A stretch of DNA of 8,958 bases from Phycisphaerae bacterium (GTDB lineage: Bacteria; Planctomycetota; Phycisphaerae; Phycisphaerales; UBA1924): positions 1 to 8,958 of the forward strand of contig JAEUIX010000208.1 of the NCBI GenBank assembly GCA_016794945.1, in the 5' to 3' direction. Positions 6,529 through 8,958 of this stretch are shown piece after piece; positions within the stretch are counted from its first letter, which is position 1; every line of letters starts with the position of its first letter. A program made the translations under genes and the position numbers. The notes under the pieces were generated by a model. The model had not been told where the DNA came from. It was given only the letters and a program-made list of their open reading frames with translations, and did no database searches.

Positions 6529-7133
6529 CCCGCCGCCCGCCCGCGACCGCCGCCGCCCGCAGCGCGTTCTCGATGATCGAGATCGTCGTGGTGGTTGCGC
6601 TGCTTGCGATCGTCGGCGGCGTGATCGTGCCGCGCCTGGTCTCCACCGGCGCCCGACAGGCGCAGGTCGAGGCCCAGGCCGTGCGCGCGATGCTCTCGGC
6701 CGCGGCCCAGCGCGACGCGCTGTCCAACCAATCCATGGCGCTGGAGTACGACGGCGCGACGCGTGAACTGTCGCTCTGGGTGCAGCTGACGGGCGAGAAC
6801 GAGGGCGACGCCGTCTGGGCGCCGGCGCCGCTGGTCCGCCCGGTGCGCGTCGAGACGGGGCAACTGCGCTCCGTCGCGATCGACGGGCGAGCGGTCAACG
6901 CCCCGCAGTGGCGCATCGATTTCCCCGGCGGGCAGCCGCGCCCGAGCCTCTCGGTGCTCATCGTCTTTGACGGCTCGGCCCTGGGCGGCAACGCCGCCTG
7001 GCAGGTCGATCTTCCGCCGGACGCCACCGCCGCGATGGTCACGCCCCTGCCCGGCGAGAGCGACTGGCGCCCCGCCACCAGCAACAGCGGCGTCGACCTC
7101 GACGCCACCGGCCGGAGGTCGACCCCGTGGTGA
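6525..7133 (+). CDS. gspH: Minor pseudopilin GspH
   Basis: This 202-residue minor pseudopilin is part of the pseudopilus tip. The GTG start at 6525 overlaps the gspG TGA in a GTGA, giving a 4-bp overlap and translational coupling. An AAGGA (6508-6512) lies 12 nt upstream, which is rather far. Residues 1-14 are a basic leader; cleavage falls after Ala14, with Phe15 at +1 and Glu19 at +5 ('FSMIEIVVVVALLAIVGG'). The body is a beta-rich domain with little recognisable beyond the N-helix, as is usual for GspH/FimT. Assignment as H rests on size and on position between G and I. The frame is open far upstream through gspG and gspF, but only this GTG fits a pseudopilin start. Confidence 0.87.
   Translation: MTRRPPATAAARSAFSMIEIVVVVALLAIVGGVIVPRLVSTGARQAQVEAQAVRAMLSAAAQRDALSNQSMALEYDGATRELSLWVQLTGENEGDAVWAPAPLVRPVRVETGQLRSVAIDGRAVNAPQWRIDFPGGQPRPSLSVLIVFDGSALGGNAAWQVDLPPDATAAMVTPLPGESDWRPATSNSGVDLDATGRRSTPW
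7114..7118 (+). promoter_or_regulatory. Strong ribosome binding site for gspI
   Basis: A perfect GGAGG lies inside the 3' end of gspH, 8 nt before the GTG at 7127 and 11 nt before the adjoining GTG at 7130. The spacing favours 7127. Confidence 0.7.
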
Positions 7134-7567
7134 GGCTGAGCCCATCCCGTCGCGGCGTGGCGCTCATCGACGCGATCGTGGGCGCGGTGGTGCTCGGCAT
7201 TTCGCTGGCCGCGATCATCGGCCTGGGTGGCCAGGCCGCCCGCTCGCAGGCCCATGGCGAGGAGCTCCAGGTCGCCTCGATGCTCGCCGACGAGCAGCTC
7301 AACCTCGTCCTGGCCCGCGGGCCCGACGACTACGCCAAGCGGTTCCCCGTCCGGGGACAGTGCGAAGCGCCCTTCGAGCGGTTCGCCTTCGAACTGACGT
7401 TCTCCGAGGGCTCCGGCGGCGCTCCGTACCGCGTCCGCGCGACGATCGCGTGGCCGTCCGGAGGAGATTCCCGATCGCTGGTCATCGAAGCGCTCGTCGC
7501 GCCGCGCCCCGGCGACGACCCCGACCCCATCCGCTACCCCGAAGCACCCGTGGAGCGCATCCAATGA
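7127..7567 (+). CDS. gspI: Minor pseudopilin GspI
   Basis: This 146-residue minor pseudopilin is thought to nucleate the tip with GspJ and GspK. There are two adjacent GTG codons: 7127 is preferred for its 8-nt spacing from GGAGG, and 7130 would give a GTGA overlap like that at gspG/gspH. Residues 1-10 are the leader (two Arg before Gly10). Cleavage falls after Gly10, and the N-helix is 'VALIDAIVGAVVLGISLAAI'. The +5 residue is Asp15, not the nearly invariant Glu. 'ASMLADEQLNLVL' (50-62) resembles the GspI pattern A-x-x-L/I-A-x-x-x-L/M. It overlaps gspH by 7 bp and gspJ by 4 bp. Assignment is by position, size and this pattern. Confidence 0.88.
   Translation: MVRLSPSRRGVALIDAIVGAVVLGISLAAIIGLGGQAARSQAHGEELQVASMLADEQLNLVLARGPDDYAKRFPVRGQCEAPFERFAFELTFSEGSGGAPYRVRATIAWPSGGDSRSLVIEALVAPRPGDDPDPIRYPEAPVERIQ
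7552..7555 (+). promoter_or_regulatory. Ribosome binding site for gspJ
   Basis: GGAG lies 8 nt before the ATG at 7564. It sits within the last codons of gspI and supports that start over anything upstream in the same open frame. Confidence 0.6.
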
Positions 7568-8520
7568 CCGCGCCCCGCGACGCCCGCAGCGCCTTCACGC
7601 TCGCCGAAGTGATCGTCGGGGTCGTGATCGTCGCGCTGATCGGCGGCGCCACCACGCTGGTGCTCTCCCGTTCGATCAAGACGCGCGACACCCTGGCCGC
7701 GAGGCACGAGGCCTACCAGCGAGCCCAGGCGGCAGTCGGCCTGATCGCCCGCGACCTCATGAACGTCGCCCGTGACAACGACCTCTCGCAGACGCGCGTC
7801 CGCCTTTCCGGGGGCGATCAAGGCGAACTGCTGCTCAAGGCGATGGGGCTGCGGCCCGTCCGCCCCGCGTCGCAGCAGAACGAGGGCCCCGTGCACGAAG
7901 TCCAGTACCGCGTCGCTCCAGGGCCGGACCAGAACTCCACGCTCTGGCGACGCGACGACCCCTTCCCCGACGAGTACCAGGACGCCGGCGGGGTCGCTTC
8001 GCCCCTGGTGCCGGGCGTCGTCGCCATCAGGGTCCAGGCCTACGACGGCAACGAGTGGTTCGACCAGTGGGACACCGACGCCGACGGCTACCCGCACGCC
8101 GTCAAGGTCGAAGTCGTCGCCTCGGGCGGCTCCGGCGATTTCACCGCCACGGCCCGCCAGATCGTCGCGATCGACCGCGTGCCGCTGCCCGAAACCCAGC
8201 CGTCCGAAGATGAGCAACAGCCGGCGCAGCCGACGCAGCCCACCACCAACCCCGGCGGTACCAACAGCGGGTCCGGCGCGGCGGGCGGCGGCGCGACCAC
8301 CGGCGGCGCCAACGCCGGTGGCGGAAACGGCGGCCGCGGAGCAGGTCGAGGGCCGGGAGGGCGTCCCCGACCGACCGGCGGCGGCCAACCCGGAACCGGG
8401 CAGCCCGGCGGTGGGGGAGGCGGAATCCAGCCGGGCGGCCAACCCCCGGCCGGCACGCCAGCAACGCCCAGGCCCGGCGGCGGTGGGGGAGGCGGAGGGG
8501 GTGGTCAGCGTCCCCGCTAG
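7564..8520 (+). CDS. gspJ: Minor pseudopilin GspJ with a Gly/Pro/Asn-rich C-terminal tail
   Basis: This 318-residue tip pseudopilin is longer than the usual roughly 200. The ATG forms an ATGA overlap with gspI. Cleavage falls after Ala10, with Phe11 at +1 and Glu15 at +5 ('FTLAEVIVGVVIVALIGG'). The folded domain runs to about 207 and shows the GspJ signature 'YDGNEWFDQWD' (160-170), then 'YPHAVKVEV' (176-184). Between them lies DTDADG (170-175), an EF-hand-like DxDxDG that could bind calcium. From about 208 to 230 the chain is Pro/Gln/Thr-rich, and 230-318 is almost wholly Gly, Pro, Asn, Ala, Thr and Arg, ending in a run of ten Gly and then QRPR. The tail is not part of the family domain. An 18-bp DNA repeat lies in it. 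The frame continues cleanly to TAG at 8520, so it is not a frameshift artefact of gspK. Confidence 0.9.
   Translation: MTAPRDARSAFTLAEVIVGVVIVALIGGATTLVLSRSIKTRDTLAARHEAYQRAQAAVGLIARDLMNVARDNDLSQTRVRLSGGDQGELLLKAMGLRPVRPASQQNEGPVHEVQYRVAPGPDQNSTLWRRDDPFPDEYQDAGGVASPLVPGVVAIRVQAYDGNEWFDQWDTDADGYPHAVKVEVVASGGSGDFTATARQIVAIDRVPLPETQPSEDEQQPAQPTQPTTNPGGTNSGSGAAGGGATTGGANAGGGNGGRGAGRGPGGRPRPTGGGQPGTGQPGGGGGGIQPGGQPPAGTPATPRPGGGGGGGGGGQRPR
8407..8496 (+). repeat. 18-bp direct repeat and G-rich tract in the gspJ tail
   Basis: The same 18 bp (GGCGGTGGGGGAGGCGGA) occurs at 8407-8424 and 8479-8496, 72 bp apart. Recombination between the copies would delete 24 codons in frame. The tract continues to 8504 as closely spaced GG and GGGGG runs with G-quadruplex potential on the coding strand. 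Confidence 0.75.
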
Positions 8521-8537
8521 TGGGTGAACTTCGATCC

Positions 8538-8958
8538 ATGCGTCTCAATGAACACCATCCCGCACTCCATGCACGCCGCGGCTTCGCGACGGCCTTGGTC
8601 CTCTGGGCTGTGGCGATCTCGTCGATCGTGCTGGTGTCGTTGCAGGTCAGCGCCTGGCGGCAGGCCGCGGCCGGGCGTGAAGAGGTGGCGCGGGTGCGTG
8701 CCAAGTGGGCCGCCCGCTCGGGTATCGAAGCGATGATCGCGCGCCTCCAGTCCGAAACGCAGCAAAGCCAACCCGTCGGTCCCGCCACGCTGCTCAAGGC
8801 TCTGGCCGACGACGCCCAGGGCGAACTTGCCGGCGCAGTGTTCCGCGTCGGCACCTCCGAACTCGGAAGGTTCGTGCCGGGAGCGGCGGACACCGGCGCG
8901 CTGATCAACATCAACACCATGACCCGCGAGGACCTGATGCTCCTTTCGGGCATGACCG
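8538..8958 (+). CDS. gspK: Minor pseudopilin GspK, N-terminal part
   Basis: The gene runs off the right edge; 140 codons are visible, from an ATG 17 nt after the gspJ stop. GspK caps the pseudopilus tip. Cleavage falls after Gly15, with Phe16 at +1 and the hydrophobic helix about 17-35 ('FATALVLWAVAISSIVLVSL'). The +5 residue is Leu20, not Glu, which is the normal hallmark of GspK. 'RAKWAARSGIEAMIARL' (54-70) and 'LININTMTREDLMLL' (122-136) match the family, the latter being the L-x-x-N-T-x-x-x-x-L element. An alternative GTG at 8520 overlaps the gspJ TAG by one base and adds six residues; I prefer the ATG because a weak GGTGA lies about 11 nt before it. Further gsp genes probably follow. Confidence 0.92.
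   Translation, partial: MRLNEHHPALHARRGFATALVLWAVAISSIVLVSLQVSAWRQAAAGREEVARVRAKWAARSGIEAMIARLQSETQQSQPVGPATLLKALADDAQGELAGAVFRVGTSELGRFVPGAADTGALININTMTREDLMLLSGMT

Noticed and set aside
6967..7563. Upstream extension of the gspJ frame
   Set aside because: It overlaps gspH and gspI in another frame. The ATG at 7564 has GGAG, an ATGA overlap and the pseudopilin leader directly after it.
8141..8953. Minus-strand frame opposite gspJ and gspK
   Set aside because: Shadow ORF; gspJ and gspK show pseudopilin helices and family signatures on the plus strand.
3058..8958. Type IV pilus instead of T2SS
   Set aside because: GspG has the T2SSG C-terminal features, and GspK lacks Glu at +5 as expected. 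The E-F-G-H-I-J-K order is that of T2SS, and no pilT, pilC-type motor pair or pilM-Q is present.

Overview
The window is a GC-rich bacterial chromosome segment, densely coded and almost entirely on the plus strand. It holds two housekeeping genes at the left edge, then a secreted helical protein of unknown role, then a run of type II secretion system (T2SS) genes in the order gspE-F-G-H-I-J-K that continues past the right edge. I see no mobile element, tRNA, rRNA or CRISPR array. Strong G/C preference at third codon positions leaves long spurious ORFs on the opposite strand. The organism is probably a Planctomycetota member, perhaps of the Phycisphaerae. This is inference from high GC, frequent missing Shine-Dalgarno sequences, Ala-Phe pseudopilin processing sites and Gly/Asn-rich secreted proteins; no single marker proves it.

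Left region (1-1526): the N-terminal part of a gene I read as priA (replication restart helicase) runs leftward off the window. Only 44 bp separate it from the divergent carA (small, glutamine-hydrolysing subunit of carbamoyl-phosphate synthetase). The only AT-rich patch in this gap would put the carA transcript start at its ATG, so carA may be leaderless.

Middle (1527-3057): a 133-bp gap with a 12-bp palindrome and three AACCGN hexamers leads to a 449-residue exported protein. It has a Gly/Met-rich N-terminus, a basic Asn/Gly/Gln-rich C-terminus and what look like three diverged Spy/CpxP-type (LTXXQ) helical units. A strong GC hairpin and a TAGAAT box, again 5 nt from the next ATG, separate it from gspE.

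Right (3058-8958): gspE (ATPase) and gspF (inner-membrane platform), then gspG (major pseudopilin) and the minor pseudopilins gspH, gspI, gspJ and gspK. Junctions G/H, H/I and I/J overlap by 4-7 bp, indicating translational coupling. GspE would power assembly of GspG on the GspF platform, primed by the H-I-J-K tip. The outer-membrane secretin GspD, GspC, GspL, GspM and the prepilin peptidase are not in the window. Notable departures from the family norm are Asp instead of Glu at +5 of GspI, and a low-complexity Gly/Pro/Asn tail of about 90-110 residues on GspJ. I did not find evidence of a wholly new system; the best leads are the LTXXQ protein, the GspJ tail and the leaderless-promoter pattern.
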